A DNA stretch of 64,000 bases from G963674835 sp963674835. Lineage in GTDB: Bacteria; Planctomycetota; Planctomycetia; Pirellulales; Thermoguttaceae. Shown piece after piece: positions 52,127-60,897 of this stretch; position 1 is the stretch's first letter, and each line of letters opens with the position of its first letter. The stretch spans positions 1,736,001 to 1,800,000 of the forward strand of contig CAXXKC010000002.1 of NCBI GenBank assembly GCA_963674835.2, written 5' to 3'. The position numbers were made by a program, and so were the translations under genes. The notes under the pieces are model-generated. The model saw only the letters and a program-made list of their open reading frames with translations, did not search any database and had not been told where the DNA came from.

Positions 52127-52361
52127 GGTCGCTCTCCCGTGCGAAATGAGTGCATCAAAATGGCGATGGCGGACCAATGCGGCCGACAAGTGCCGGGCTT
52201 AGGGCGCGCATCGCAATGGGCCTTCGGCAGCCCTGTTGAGTCGTAGGTCGGGAAGGGGAACAAGGGAACGTCGCTGATTATGGATCATGGCGGGATGAGA
52301 AACAATCGGCAACGGTGGGTTGTGGAGAGGTGTTGTGTTGGAGGCGATGACGGGATGGTGC
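52127..52361. other. Intergenic region upstream of the Gfo/Idh gene
   Basis: No supported gene; probably the promoter region of the leftward oxidoreductase gene. It runs into the composite repeat at 52362. Confidence 0.35.
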
Positions 52362-52452
52362 GTGCCCTCACCGTGCGACCCCTCTCCCGCAAGCGGGCGA
52401 GGGGAGGTGTGTTGGCGCGTTTCTGATGCGGCACAGCCGGGGGCGGCTGTGC
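52362..52452. repeat. Composite intergenic repeat, second copy
   Basis: 52362-52406 matches the CCCTCACC motif at 5745-5789. 52431-52452 is the perfect GCACAGCCG-GGGG-palindrome, followed by TACATGACGGGCGAG. Same order and spacing as at 5745-5835. Confidence 0.75.
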
Positions 52453-52494
52453 TACATGACGGGCGAGGAGAGGTGGACGCGATGGGTTGGCGTG

Positions 52495-54990
52495 TTAGGG
52501 CTGCGTTTTTGAGTGGAGGCGGAGGATCCAGTGGATGATCTGTTTGCGAAGGGCGTTGAGATCTGCGTTGGGATCGATGGTTCTGATCCAGGCTTCGGCT
52601 TCGGCGGCCAGTTGGCAGCGGGCGGGATCGGCCTTCGCCTGCCCGATGGCGTGGAGAAGGGTGCTCAGATAGCGGATGTCGTCGACGCCTTCTCGGAAGC
52701 CTTCCCATTGGATCGTGTCGACGACGCCGTCGACCGTGGGATAGGCGAAGACGTGGTCGCGGTAGTGGTGGTGGTCGAAGTCGTCCCAGATTTGGCCGAA
52801 GGCGTGCTGGTAGGCGTAGTCGCAGGCGCCGTCGAAGCCCGCTTTCCAGAGGGCCAGACCGTAGTTGCGGCGATAGGTTTCGGGCTTCTCGACGCCGACC
52901 TGGGGGTTGCCGTAGCTGAAGATGCGATGGCCGGCGCCATGCCAACGGATCGCTTCCAACGGCATGAGCGCCCCGGAGTGGACGGCCAGGTCCAAGAGGT
53001 CGCCGACAAGGTCGAACGAACCGGTATAGCAGGCGACGAAGACCTTCGCGCCCGCCTGGTGCACGGCTTGGAAGGCCTGCCGTTCGGCTTTGAGAGCTTC
53101 GCCGGAAGCTTCGTCGATGCCGTAGACGTACAGCGTGCGGACGCCGAACCTGGTGAGCCAGGCCAACTCGTTCTCGACGCGCTGTCTCAGTGTGTCGATC
53201 GCCTGGGGGCTCTTTGGGGCGCCGGTTTCAATGCCCAGCGAGTAGAACGGATCGAGGGCGATGCCGGCCTGCTTGCGCAGGGCGATGGCCTGCTCGAGCG
53301 CGGGGCCGGAACTCTGGTACGTGGTGGGATGCGTAACGCCGTGGGCCTTGAGGTCGACCATTTCGGCCAGGTATTGCGCGTCGGATTTCGCTTCCGAACT
53401 GATGCTGCCCTTGCCGCCCGGCTGGAGCTTACCGCGGTAGTAGATTGAATACTCGAGGATGGGCTGTTCGAGGTTGAAAGGAAGGACGTCGACCGATAGC
53501 GTGAGATCCACCGGCGGTGAGTCGGCGGCCGTGAGGTGGATCGTACCGCGGTAGACGCCGGGCGCCGTGCCGTCGGGTACGTGGACGGTGACCCAGAATT
53601 GCTGCGCGGACCCGGCCGGGATGGAGATGGGCTGAAGCTGCGGGGCGTCGCGGGGCGCGTCGGGCGATTTGAGGGTGTTGCGTTGCGCGGCGTTGTCGAC
53701 GCGGACGAAATCGGGATCGTTCAGAAGCAACTCGGGGGTGAGCGTGGGGTGGTTGAGATCGCTGATTCCCACGCCTGCCTGCCACCAACACTTGACGATG
53801 CGGACATCGACGGCACTGGCGGGTATTTCGCGGTCGCCACATTTCATAGGGCCAGCCTGGACGGCCAGCCGCCGGACGGGCAACGGCGAGAAGACGGCGA
53901 AGCTGGCGGGCTCGTACTCGCCGGCACACGCCGAGATCGCCAGGTCGGTGCCAAGAACTCCCGATACGGGAAACTGGTCGGGGAGGATCTTGCTGTCGCT
54001 GACGGGGTCGACGATCCAGACTAGGTAAGGGAGGTTTCGTTGGTCTCTGGCGCGCTCGGCCAGGGAACGGGGAAACGACTCGGCCCTTTGCAGCGCGGTG
54101 AGCATCGCGCGGGCCTCTCGCACGCGCACACTCGTGGGCGCGGCTTGGAGGCGGGTCAATTGGGCCGCAAGTTCCGATCGTGTGTTGCGGCAATACTCCT
54201 GGCCACGCCGCCAGCATTCGGCAAGGGCTGGCGAAGCGTCGGCAGGAAGGGCATGGGAGAGGCGGTCAGACTCGGCGGCCAGACGGTCAAACTGCTGGCG
54301 AAGCTCGGACGTTTGTTTCTGAAGTGAGGCTTTCAGCGCGGCGGTGGCTTCGGCGATTCGTTGCTGGAGTTGGGCTTGATAGTCGTCGGGCAGTGAGGCT
54401 TCGACCTGGAGGTCGTCGACGTAGACGACGGTGCGGCCTTCGGAGTCGGGTTTGAGATAGAGGGCGACCGACTGCACGTGCTGGGTTCCGCCGGGCGGGC
54501 CGGAGGCGGTGGCGAGCCATTGCGTCCAGCCGTTGGGCAGTTTCTGCGTTTGCTCGCCGCGAGAGACGTTGCCGGAAGTCTCGGCTTCGGGGTAGGCGTT
54601 GGCATAACCGAGCGAGGCGCTGCCGCGCTCGACGTAGAGCTTGCCGGTGATGCGAGGGCTGCCATAGTAGGGGATCATCAGGGGCGCCGACTGCCAATAG
54701 TTGTAGGTGCAGTCTTTCCAAAGGACGTCGATCTTGAACGATCGTTTGCCGGAGGCGGCGCGCTGGTCGGTAACGTCGGCGAAGCGGACCTCGTATGCGT
54801 TGTCGCTGGTCCAGAACCGCATTTTTCCACCGCGCTCGAAGTCTTCACGAAAGACGACTCGGGGTTGGAGGTTGTCGGCGGCGTTGGCCGAGGGGCATGG
54901 CAGGAACCATGGAGCCAGCGCGGCGGAAACCCATGCGGTGAGGATGAGGAGGGATCTGACGCGAGGAGCTTTACGATTATGGGGATTCAA
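52495..54990 (-). CDS. Large secreted DUF4091-type glycoside hydrolase-like protein
   Basis: 831 residues starting at a TTG (54988-54990) with GGGAG 7 bases upstream. Signal peptide RSLLILTAWVSAALAPWFLP. A jelly-roll-like N-domain (RVVFREDFERGGKMRFWTSD, VVYVDDLQVEASLPDDY) is followed by a coiled-coil stretch at about 205-320 (QQRIAEATAALKASLQKQTS). A beta domain comes next (VWIVDPVSDSKILPDQFPVS, VTVHVPDGTAPGVYRGTIHL), then a TIM-barrel-like C-terminus ending IQWEGFREGVDDIRYLSTLL, which matches DUF4091. Enzymatic activity is not proven. An IS4-family element lies just upstream of its start. Confidence 0.85.
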   Translation of the reverse strand: MNPHNRKAPRVRSLLILTAWVSAALAPWFLPCPSANAADNLQPRVVFREDFERGGKMRFWTSDNAYEVRFADVTDQRAASGKRSFKIDVLWKDCTYNYWQSAPLMIPYYGSPRITGKLYVERGSASLGYANAYPEAETSGNVSRGEQTQKLPNGWTQWLATASGPPGGTQHVQSVALYLKPDSEGRTVVYVDDLQVEASLPDDYQAQLQQRIAEATAALKASLQKQTSELRQQFDRLAAESDRLSHALPADASPALAECWRRGQEYCRNTRSELAAQLTRLQAAPTSVRVREARAMLTALQRAESFPRSLAERARDQRNLPYLVWIVDPVSDSKILPDQFPVSGVLGTDLAISACAGEYEPASFAVFSPLPVRRLAVQAGPMKCGDREIPASAVDVRIVKCWWQAGVGISDLNHPTLTPELLLNDPDFVRVDNAAQRNTLKSPDAPRDAPQLQPISIPAGSAQQFWVTVHVPDGTAPGVYRGTIHLTAADSPPVDLTLSVDVLPFNLEQPILEYSIYYRGKLQPGGKGSISSEAKSDAQYLAEMVDLKAHGVTHPTTYQSSGPALEQAIALRKQAGIALDPFYSLGIETGAPKSPQAIDTLRQRVENELAWLTRFGVRTLYVYGIDEASGEALKAERQAFQAVHQAGAKVFVACYTGSFDLVGDLLDLAVHSGALMPLEAIRWHGAGHRIFSYGNPQVGVEKPETYRRNYGLALWKAGFDGACDYAYQHAFGQIWDDFDHHHYRDHVFAYPTVDGVVDTIQWEGFREGVDDIRYLSTLLHAIGQAKADPARCQLAAEAEAWIRTIDPNADLNALRKQIIHWILRLHSKTQP

Positions 54991-55090
54991 GGCGGGCTCC
55001 CTTCGATGGGCGTGAGTACAGAAATGGCGAGCCCCACCGGACGCGATTGGGTCGCGCGCCGGTGGGGCCTTGGTTGGTGGCCGTGTTATG

Positions 55091-56580
55091 CTGAAGCATA
55101 ACCACCCCTTTCAACATGGCATTTGGCGTTTGCGTCTTCCATCGTAAGCTGTTGGCTTTGAAGGAGGTAGCCCAGTTTTCATGGAGGAAACACCGGTGTC
55201 TTTGTCTGAGGCGTTTCGGCCGTTTGTGGAAGGTGCCCCCTGTGCTGTCGTTGCCAGGCTTGCGATGGAGTATCTGCTGGACGACGTGGTTCTGCAGACC
55301 CTGTTTGCGGAACACGCCAGCGCACAGTACGAACGCGAAGTCACGTTGACCAATTTGGTGAATGTCATGCTCGATGTGGCGTGCGGCAACCGTCGGTCCC
55401 CCCGCGCTGCGTACTTGGCGAGGAAAGACGAGGTTGCCGCTTCCTTGTCGGCTTTCTACGGCAAGCTCAACCGCACCGAACTGGCGATTTCCGAGGCGGT
55501 CGTCGAGCATGCCGCGGAGCGCGCTGGCGGACTGATCCGCGCCATGAAAGGACTTCAGAAAGAACCGGTGCTCGGCTTGGCATCCTATGTCCTCGACGGG
55601 AACATGCTGACGGGCACGGAACACCGCTTGAAACCGTTGCGTCAAACGCGCGCCGCCGCACTGCCCGGAAAATCGCTGGTGGTGTACGAATACGCGACCG
55701 GCTTGGTCACCAAGGTGGTACTTTGGGAGGATGCCCACAGTCAGGAGCGTGCCCTGCTGCACGATCTGGAGATCAAAACGGGAACTCACCTGATCGCTGA
55801 TCGCAATTTCTGCGTGCCCTGGTTTTTGCTGTATCTCCACAAAGGCAGATCCTTTTTTACGATTCGCCATCACCGCAGCACGTTTCCGCTGAATCCGGGG
55901 GGGAACGTGCGTCGGCGAGGCCGTTGCGCGACAGGGAAGGTGAGCGAACAGGCGATCCGTATCGAAGATGAGAATGGACAGGAGTTCTTCTGGCGGAAGA
56001 TCACGCTGACGTTGGACGTCCCCACGCGGGATGGTGAGACGGAGATCGTGCTCATCACCAACCTGCCCCCCAAGGTCCATGCCACAACGATCGCCGTGGC
56101 GTACCGGCAACGTTGGACGATCGAGCAGCATTTCCAGCGTCTCACCGACTGGCTGCATTGCGAGGTCGCCACGCTGGGCTACCCACGTGCGGCGTTGTTT
56201 GCTTTTTCCATGTCCCTGGTGGCGGCCAACGCCTTGGCTGTTCTCATTGCCGCCCTTCGGGCCGTGCATGGCCTGGAGGCCGCCGACAACCTGTCGTACA
56301 TGGCCCTGGTGGACGAAGTCGGAGCTACGTATCGCGGGATGATGCTTGCCCTGCCGCCGCGTCGCTGGAGCTTCGTCCACCGCTGTACCACCGACCAAAC
56401 TGCTCGACTCTTGCGAGAGATTGCCCGTCATGCGAACCTTAAGATACTGACCAAAACCCGACGAGGCCCGAAAAAACCTCGGCGGACACCCAATTGCAAA
56501 AACATCAAGCACTTATCCACCCATCGCGTCCTCACCGAAGCCCGCGAACGCACATGTTGAAAGGGGTGGCTGAAGCATAA
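55091..56580 (+). mobile_element. Complete IS4-family insertion sequence, 1468 bp
   Basis: The element is 55102-56569 with perfect 17-bp terminal repeats, CCACCCCTTTCAACATG and its complement. The 11-bp target duplication CTGAAGCATAA lies at 55091-55101 and 56570-56580. It contains one intact transposase gene whose stop codon lies within the right terminal repeat. The joined flanks form GTTATGCTGAAGCATAAC, a palindrome with 8-base arms. Intact ends, frame and duplications point to recent insertion. Confidence 0.95.
55181..56560 (+). CDS. IS4-family DDE transposase
   Basis: 459 residues, full length for the family. It cuts and rejoins the element ends through two-metal-ion chemistry. The catalytic triad can be read: Asp139 in SYVLDGNMLTGTEHRLKPL, Asp207 in GTHLIADRNFCVPWF, and Glu315 in the IS4 signature AVAYRQRWTIEQHFQRL (Y-x2-R-x3-E). 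A beta-rich insertion between Asp207 and Glu315 is typical of IS4 transposases. The basic C-terminus (KTRRGPKKPRRT) may bind DNA. The TGA stop lies in the right terminal repeat. It is the likely source of transposase for the two MITEs. Confidence 0.95.
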   Translation: MEETPVSLSEAFRPFVEGAPCAVVARLAMEYLLDDVVLQTLFAEHASAQYEREVTLTNLVNVMLDVACGNRRSPRAAYLARKDEVAASLSAFYGKLNRTELAISEAVVEHAAERAGGLIRAMKGLQKEPVLGLASYVLDGNMLTGTEHRLKPLRQTRAAALPGKSLVVYEYATGLVTKVVLWEDAHSQERALLHDLEIKTGTHLIADRNFCVPWFLLYLHKGRSFFTIRHHRSTFPLNPGGNVRRRGRCATGKVSEQAIRIEDENGQEFFWRKITLTLDVPTRDGETEIVLITNLPPKVHATTIAVAYRQRWTIEQHFQRLTDWLHCEVATLGYPRAALFAFSMSLVAANALAVLIAALRAVHGLEAADNLSYMALVDEVGATYRGMMLALPPRRWSFVHRCTTDQTARLLREIARHANLKILTKTRRGPKKPRRTPNCKNIKHLSTHRVLTEARERTC

Positions 56581-56594
56581 CCTACGGTGCAAAG

Positions 56595-58160
56595 TTAGCC
56601 GAGCCACTCCCAGGCGATGGGGAGCTTCTTGGTGGCGTAGCCGATTTCGCGGTGGTAGTCGCCGTAGATGGTCATCCAGTGGAAACCCCGCATCTGTTCG
56701 GCGACTTGCTCGGTGCTGCAATTGAACCGTACGTCGATCTGCGAGCGGCAGATGGGCAGGAACGGATGACCGGCGATTTCGCCGAGGAAGCCGAGCCAGC
56801 GCTTCGAGGCGAAGTCGGGGATGATATTAGTCACCTTCTGGCCTTCGTGCATCTCGACCTTGGGCGCGGCGCCGTAGTCGGATTCGAAGTGGGTAAGGAT
56901 ACGCACAGGCTCGAGACTCTTGCCGTCCATCTTGCGCGGACCGGTGCAGTGGGCCAGCGTGATGATATTGTCGTGCGGATAGGTGGGATCGTTGAGGAAG
57001 GTGGGATTGCCGGTGATCGCTCCAGCGAGCATGCCGGAGGGGACGACGACGAAATCGGATTCGCAGAAGGCCAGGTATCCGTCGTCGTTCAGGGTGCTCA
57101 GCGGCATACAGGCGGTCGTTTCGGAGATGGGCATGATAGTGCCCATGCAACTGTTGATGGTGATGGCACGGCAGTCGGCCCGCTTCATGAGCTTGCGGAA
57201 GACCTGCTCCAGGAGGAAAGCGTTGTCGAGGTATTTGCGTTGGGTCTCCATGGAGGTGCCGGGGAGCTTGAGATAGGCCTCGGCCCGCTTGGTAGCCAAG
57301 GCGACCTCGGCGGGGTCTTTTCGGGCAGCCTCGATGAGCTTGCCGAGCTCGTCGTAGGAGATGGTCTGGATGTCCATCTTCCAGAGTTTGCGGACGAGGT
57401 CGGGGACCACATCTCGCGGTTGGGCCCATCCGCCGGCGCCACCGACGGCGAGAATCCTGGCGCCGATGGTATTGCGCAGTCCGCAGAGTGCGCGGAGCCG
57501 CCAGAGGATTTCGTCCTGGCTGTCGACGACGACATCGCTGTAATCGATGCCCTGGACGGCGACCTTGTCGGTATGCTGGCGGAAAAAGCGGGGGCTGATG
57601 ATCTCGTAGTTCAGGTAGAGCGGCCCCGACCGGTGTCGGAGGAAGAAGATGGTGTCTTTGCCGAGCTTGGAGATGGCGTTGAGGTCGCCGTCGTGGGCGT
57701 AGACGAGGAGCACGTCGGCCGAGGCGATGTCTTTCTGGCCTTCGAGTTGCTTGGCATCGGCGATCATGCCGACGGGGAGAAACTCGACCGGGAAATCGGC
57801 CTGGGTTTTGAGTTGGTTGAGTTCCTTGGTGATGCGGGCCTGTTCGGCGTTGGCGTCGTCTTGCGAGGCGATGCCGCCCCAGGGTCGCCAGCTTGCTTGC
57901 GGGCGGGGCTTATAGGTGCGGTAGAGAAACAGGGGCTTGACCACCAGTGGCCGACGTTGCGGGGCCGAAGGGAGCCCCGGTTCGTCTGCGGCCAGGGCCG
58001 ACCAACTGAGCCCGGTGAGAGCCACGCCGCCCAGGGCAGCGCCACCGACACCGAGGAACGAGCGTCGGGAGAGGCCGTCGTGGACATGGTCGTCGCCGGA
58101 CCCACAGGGGCAGCAATGGGTGCGAACGGGATGCGTGGGACGGGGATCTTGCTTGGACAT
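56595..58160 (-). CDS. Tat-exported sugar isomerase-like protein
   Basis: 521 residues. An unusual cytoplasmic-side N-terminal extension with Cys and His (THCCPCGSGDDHVHDG) precedes a twin-arginine signal, LSRRSFLGVGGAALGGVALT. The mature part resembles the L-fucose/L-arabinose isomerase fold: SADVLLVYAHDGDLNAISKL, GARILAVGGAGGWAQPRDVV, CRAITINSCMGTIMPISETT, and YLAFCESDFVVVPSGMLAGA followed by ITGNPTFLNDP. The usual metal ligands cannot be confirmed, so the function may differ. It lies within the carbohydrate cluster. Confidence 0.78.
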   Translation of the reverse strand: MSKQDPRPTHPVRTHCCPCGSGDDHVHDGLSRRSFLGVGGAALGGVALTGLSWSALAADEPGLPSAPQRRPLVVKPLFLYRTYKPRPQASWRPWGGIASQDDANAEQARITKELNQLKTQADFPVEFLPVGMIADAKQLEGQKDIASADVLLVYAHDGDLNAISKLGKDTIFFLRHRSGPLYLNYEIISPRFFRQHTDKVAVQGIDYSDVVVDSQDEILWRLRALCGLRNTIGARILAVGGAGGWAQPRDVVPDLVRKLWKMDIQTISYDELGKLIEAARKDPAEVALATKRAEAYLKLPGTSMETQRKYLDNAFLLEQVFRKLMKRADCRAITINSCMGTIMPISETTACMPLSTLNDDGYLAFCESDFVVVPSGMLAGAITGNPTFLNDPTYPHDNIITLAHCTGPRKMDGKSLEPVRILTHFESDYGAAPKVEMHEGQKVTNIIPDFASKRWLGFLGEIAGHPFLPICRSQIDVRFNCSTEQVAEQMRGFHWMTIYGDYHREIGYATKKLPIAWEWLG

Positions 58161-58480
58161 GTGTGGGACTCCTGGCCTACAGCACGGATTATCCGGACAA
58201 TGTGTACACGATACCTCGGCAGGCTGCGAGGTGCAATAAATGACCCTGGCAATGGGGGAGGGGGGATTATGTTGCCCCGGGCCGCCAAGTTGACAGGCCG
58301 AATTCTGGGAGGGACAATTGGAGGGTTATTCTGGGAGGGTTTCCCGCATTTCGTGCGTGCTTCGGCCAATGGGTTTGATGAAGCCGGAAGTGGGAGGCCG
58401 GGAACTGGGGGGTCGAGAAGGCCGCCCGAGTTCCGAGATCGCATCTTCGCATTTTGAATTCCACTTTGAAGGAGTCTGCT
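58161..58480. other. Divergent intergenic region with a short direct repeat
   Basis: 320 bases between divergent genes. ATTCTGGGAGGG occurs twice (58302-58313 and 58328-58339), 26 bases apart, with a related AATTGGAGGG between. This could be an operator but may be chance. No gene is seen. Confidence 0.4.
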
Positions 58481-59449
58481 GTGACTGCCCCGTGGATCAC
58501 GTATCGACCTGAGCTGAAAGTCCTGGATTGCACCGTCCGCGACGGTGGGCTAATCAACGACCACATGTTCGAGGACGGCTTCGTGCAGGCCGTGTACCAG
58601 GCGTGCGTCGACGCGGGCATCGACTACATGGAATTCGGCTATAAGGCGTCGAAGAAGCTGTTCGCTCGCGACAAGTTTGGCGACTGGAAGTACTGCGACG
58701 AGGACGATCTGCGGCGGCTGGTGGGCGGCAACGATACGCAGCTGAAGCTGTCGGCGATGGCCGACGCGGGCAAGTCGGACTGGCGGACGGACATCCTGAC
58801 GAAGACCCACAGCGTGTTGGACATGATCCGCGTGGCATTCTACGTGCACCAGGCGGCCGAAGCGGTCGACATGATCAAGGACGCGCACGATAAGGGCTAC
58901 GAAGTGACCGCCAACCTGATGGCCGTATCGGCGGCGCAGGACAGCGAGATCGACCAGGTGCTGGAGCTACTGGCGGAGACCCCGGCGAGCACGTTGGTGG
59001 TGGTGGACAGCTTCGGTTCGCTTTATTCCGAGCAGATCGAGCTGTTGGTGAAGAAGTACCTGTCGTTCGGCAAGGACACGGGCAAGGAAGTGGGCATTCA
59101 TGCTCACAACAACCAGCAACTTGCATTCGCCAACACGATCGAGGCGATCATCCACGGAGCGAACCGGGTGGATGCGACGATGGCCGGGTTGGGCCGCGGC
59201 GCGGGCAACTGCCCGATGGAGCTTCTGATCGGCTTCCTGCGGAACCCGAAGTTCAAGATCCGGCCTGTGTACCAGCTTCTGCAGGAGCAGATCGAGCCGC
59301 TGCGTTCGAAGGTGGAGTGGGGTCCGTACGTGCAGTACAACATCACGGGCCAGTTGAACCTTCATCCGCGTACGGCGATCTCGGTTCGGGGCGGAAGCGA
59401 GCGGGACAACTACGTGGACTTCTACGACAAGTCGGTCAGCGAGGTCTGA
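58481..59449 (+). CDS. HMG-CoA lyase-like aldolase (DmpG/DRE-TIM family)
   Basis: 322 residues from the GTG at 58481, chosen because AAGGAG stands 6 bases upstream. A DRE-TIM metallolyase: LKVLDCTVRDGGLINDHMFE (usual DxTxRDG), MEFGYKASKKLF, STLVVVDSFGSLYSEQIELL, and the metal-binding GIHAHNNQQLAFANTIEAII with H-x-H, then VDATMAGLGRGAGNCPMELL. It is cytosolic. It lacks the communication domain of 4-hydroxy-2-oxovalerate aldolase, and the substrate is unknown. A role in degrading a sugar acid from the neighbouring cluster is possible. Confidence 0.88.
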   Translation: MTAPWITYRPELKVLDCTVRDGGLINDHMFEDGFVQAVYQACVDAGIDYMEFGYKASKKLFARDKFGDWKYCDEDDLRRLVGGNDTQLKLSAMADAGKSDWRTDILTKTHSVLDMIRVAFYVHQAAEAVDMIKDAHDKGYEVTANLMAVSAAQDSEIDQVLELLAETPASTLVVVDSFGSLYSEQIELLVKKYLSFGKDTGKEVGIHAHNNQQLAFANTIEAIIHGANRVDATMAGLGRGAGNCPMELLIGFLRNPKFKIRPVYQLLQEQIEPLRSKVEWGPYVQYNITGQLNLHPRTAISVRGGSERDNYVDFYDKSVSEV

Positions 59450-59451
59450 GG

Positions 59452-59479
59452 ACCGCACCGGAGCGGACGGTTGTGCGGT
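59452..59479. terminator. Hairpin between convergent genes
   Basis: ACCGCAC and GTGCGGT arms directly after the aldolase stop codon, in a 58-base gap between convergent genes. No T run, so its role as terminator is uncertain. Confidence 0.45.
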
Positions 59480-59507
59480 AGCGCGATCGCGGAGGAACGG
59501 GGTCGCT

Positions 59508-60851
59508 TCATGCGCTGCAGGCGGCTCCGAGCTGGCGTGCCTTGGCGAGGTCGGCCTGGGCGGCCTGCTGATCGCCGAGCTTGGCATGGGCCATCGCGCG
59601 GCTCTGGTACGCCTTGGCGTACGTGGGGTTGATGCGGATCGTCGCACCGAAGTCGTCGATGCTATGTTGGACGTCGCCCTGGATCCAGTAGACGAGGCCG
59701 CGGTTGTAATGGGCGCTGGGGTGCTCGGAGTCGATTTCGATCGCCCGGGTGAAATCGTCCATCGCGTCGACCAGGTCTCCTCGGCGCGTGAGGGCAACAC
59801 CACGGTGGACATAGGCCAGGGCATCGTCGGGACGGAGGCGAATGGCCTCGGTGTAGTCGGCGATGGCGCGATCCACGTTGCCCATCAGACCGTGGACGAG
59901 ACCGCGGCTGTAGTAGGCCTTGGCGTAGGCGGGATTGATGCGGATGGCCTCGGTGTGGTCGTCGAGAGCCTCCTGGCGCTTGCCCTTGGCCGACCGGGCG
60001 GTGCCACGGCAGACATAGGCTTCGCAGTTCTTCGGCTCGAGGCGGATCGCTTCATCGTAGTCGGCAATGGCCTGATCGTTGAGGTGTTTTTTGGCGTAGG
60101 CGATGCCGCGACTGCAATAGGTCTTGCCCGACTTGGGGTTCAGCCGGATAGCCTCGCTGTAGTCGGCAATAGCTTCATCGATGCGTTGGAGCTTGAATAG
60201 CGCGACGGCACGGTTAGCGTATGCTTTGGCGTCCTTGGGATTGAGCCGGGTCACCTCATTGTATTCAGCGATGGCGGCATCGTAGTCGCGTTTGGCTTCG
60301 AAGGCGTTTCCGCGGTTGCCGTGGGCCTTGACATGATCGGGGTTGATGGCGATGGCGGCGTCGTAGGCGGCAATGGCGGCGTCGAGATCGCCTCGGACCA
60401 TGTGGACCAGGCCGCAGGAGACATGGGCATCGGCGTCGTTCGGGGCATGTTGGATGGCGGCGGCGAAGTCGTCGAGCGCCTTGTCGAGCGCGCCGCGTTT
60501 GAAGAAGAGCGAGCCGCGATTGAAGTAGGCCTTGGCGTACTTCGGATCCAAGGCGATCGCCTTGTTGAAGTCGGCGATGGCTTCGTCGCGTTGGCCTTGC
60601 TTCTCAAGGGCACAGCCGCGGTTGTAGTGGGCGGCGGCCTCTTTGGGGCGAAACTGGAGCACGGCGGCGTAGTCGGCAATGGCCGTGCCGTAGAGGCCCT
60701 TGGCCTCGTAGCAGTTGCCACGGGCGTAGTAGGCCTCGACGAACTTGGAGTTCAGGCGGATGGCTTCGCTGAATGTCTCGATGGCCAGATCGTAGTCTTT
60801 GCGTTCCTGGTGCGCAATGCCGCGTCGCAGGATGTCGGTTTCGTCGAACAT
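59508..60851 (-). CDS. Tetratricopeptide repeat protein
   Basis: 447 residues made almost wholly of about thirteen 34-residue TPR units, beginning RRGIAHQERKDYDLAIETFS and including YYARGNCYEAKGLYGTAIAD, YNRGCALEKQGQRDEAIADF, YCSRGIAYAKKHLNDQAIAD and YNRGLVYWIQGDVQHSIDDF. No signal peptide or catalytic domain. TPR arrays form a scaffold for protein binding. It starts 46 bases after the degenerate GGDEF gene on the same strand, so the two probably form an operon, and the partner may be that protein. Confidence 0.92.
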   Translation of the reverse strand: MFDETDILRRGIAHQERKDYDLAIETFSEAIRLNSKFVEAYYARGNCYEAKGLYGTAIADYAAVLQFRPKEAAAHYNRGCALEKQGQRDEAIADFNKAIALDPKYAKAYFNRGSLFFKRGALDKALDDFAAAIQHAPNDADAHVSCGLVHMVRGDLDAAIAAYDAAIAINPDHVKAHGNRGNAFEAKRDYDAAIAEYNEVTRLNPKDAKAYANRAVALFKLQRIDEAIADYSEAIRLNPKSGKTYCSRGIAYAKKHLNDQAIADYDEAIRLEPKNCEAYVCRGTARSAKGKRQEALDDHTEAIRINPAYAKAYYSRGLVHGLMGNVDRAIADYTEAIRLRPDDALAYVHRGVALTRRGDLVDAMDDFTRAIEIDSEHPSAHYNRGLVYWIQGDVQHSIDDFGATIRINPTYAKAYQSRAMAHAKLGDQQAAQADLAKARQLGAACSA

Positions 60852-60897
60852 GCTCAGCGTTTCTCCGAAGAGGCGGCCGTATCGGGCGGCCGGAGGA

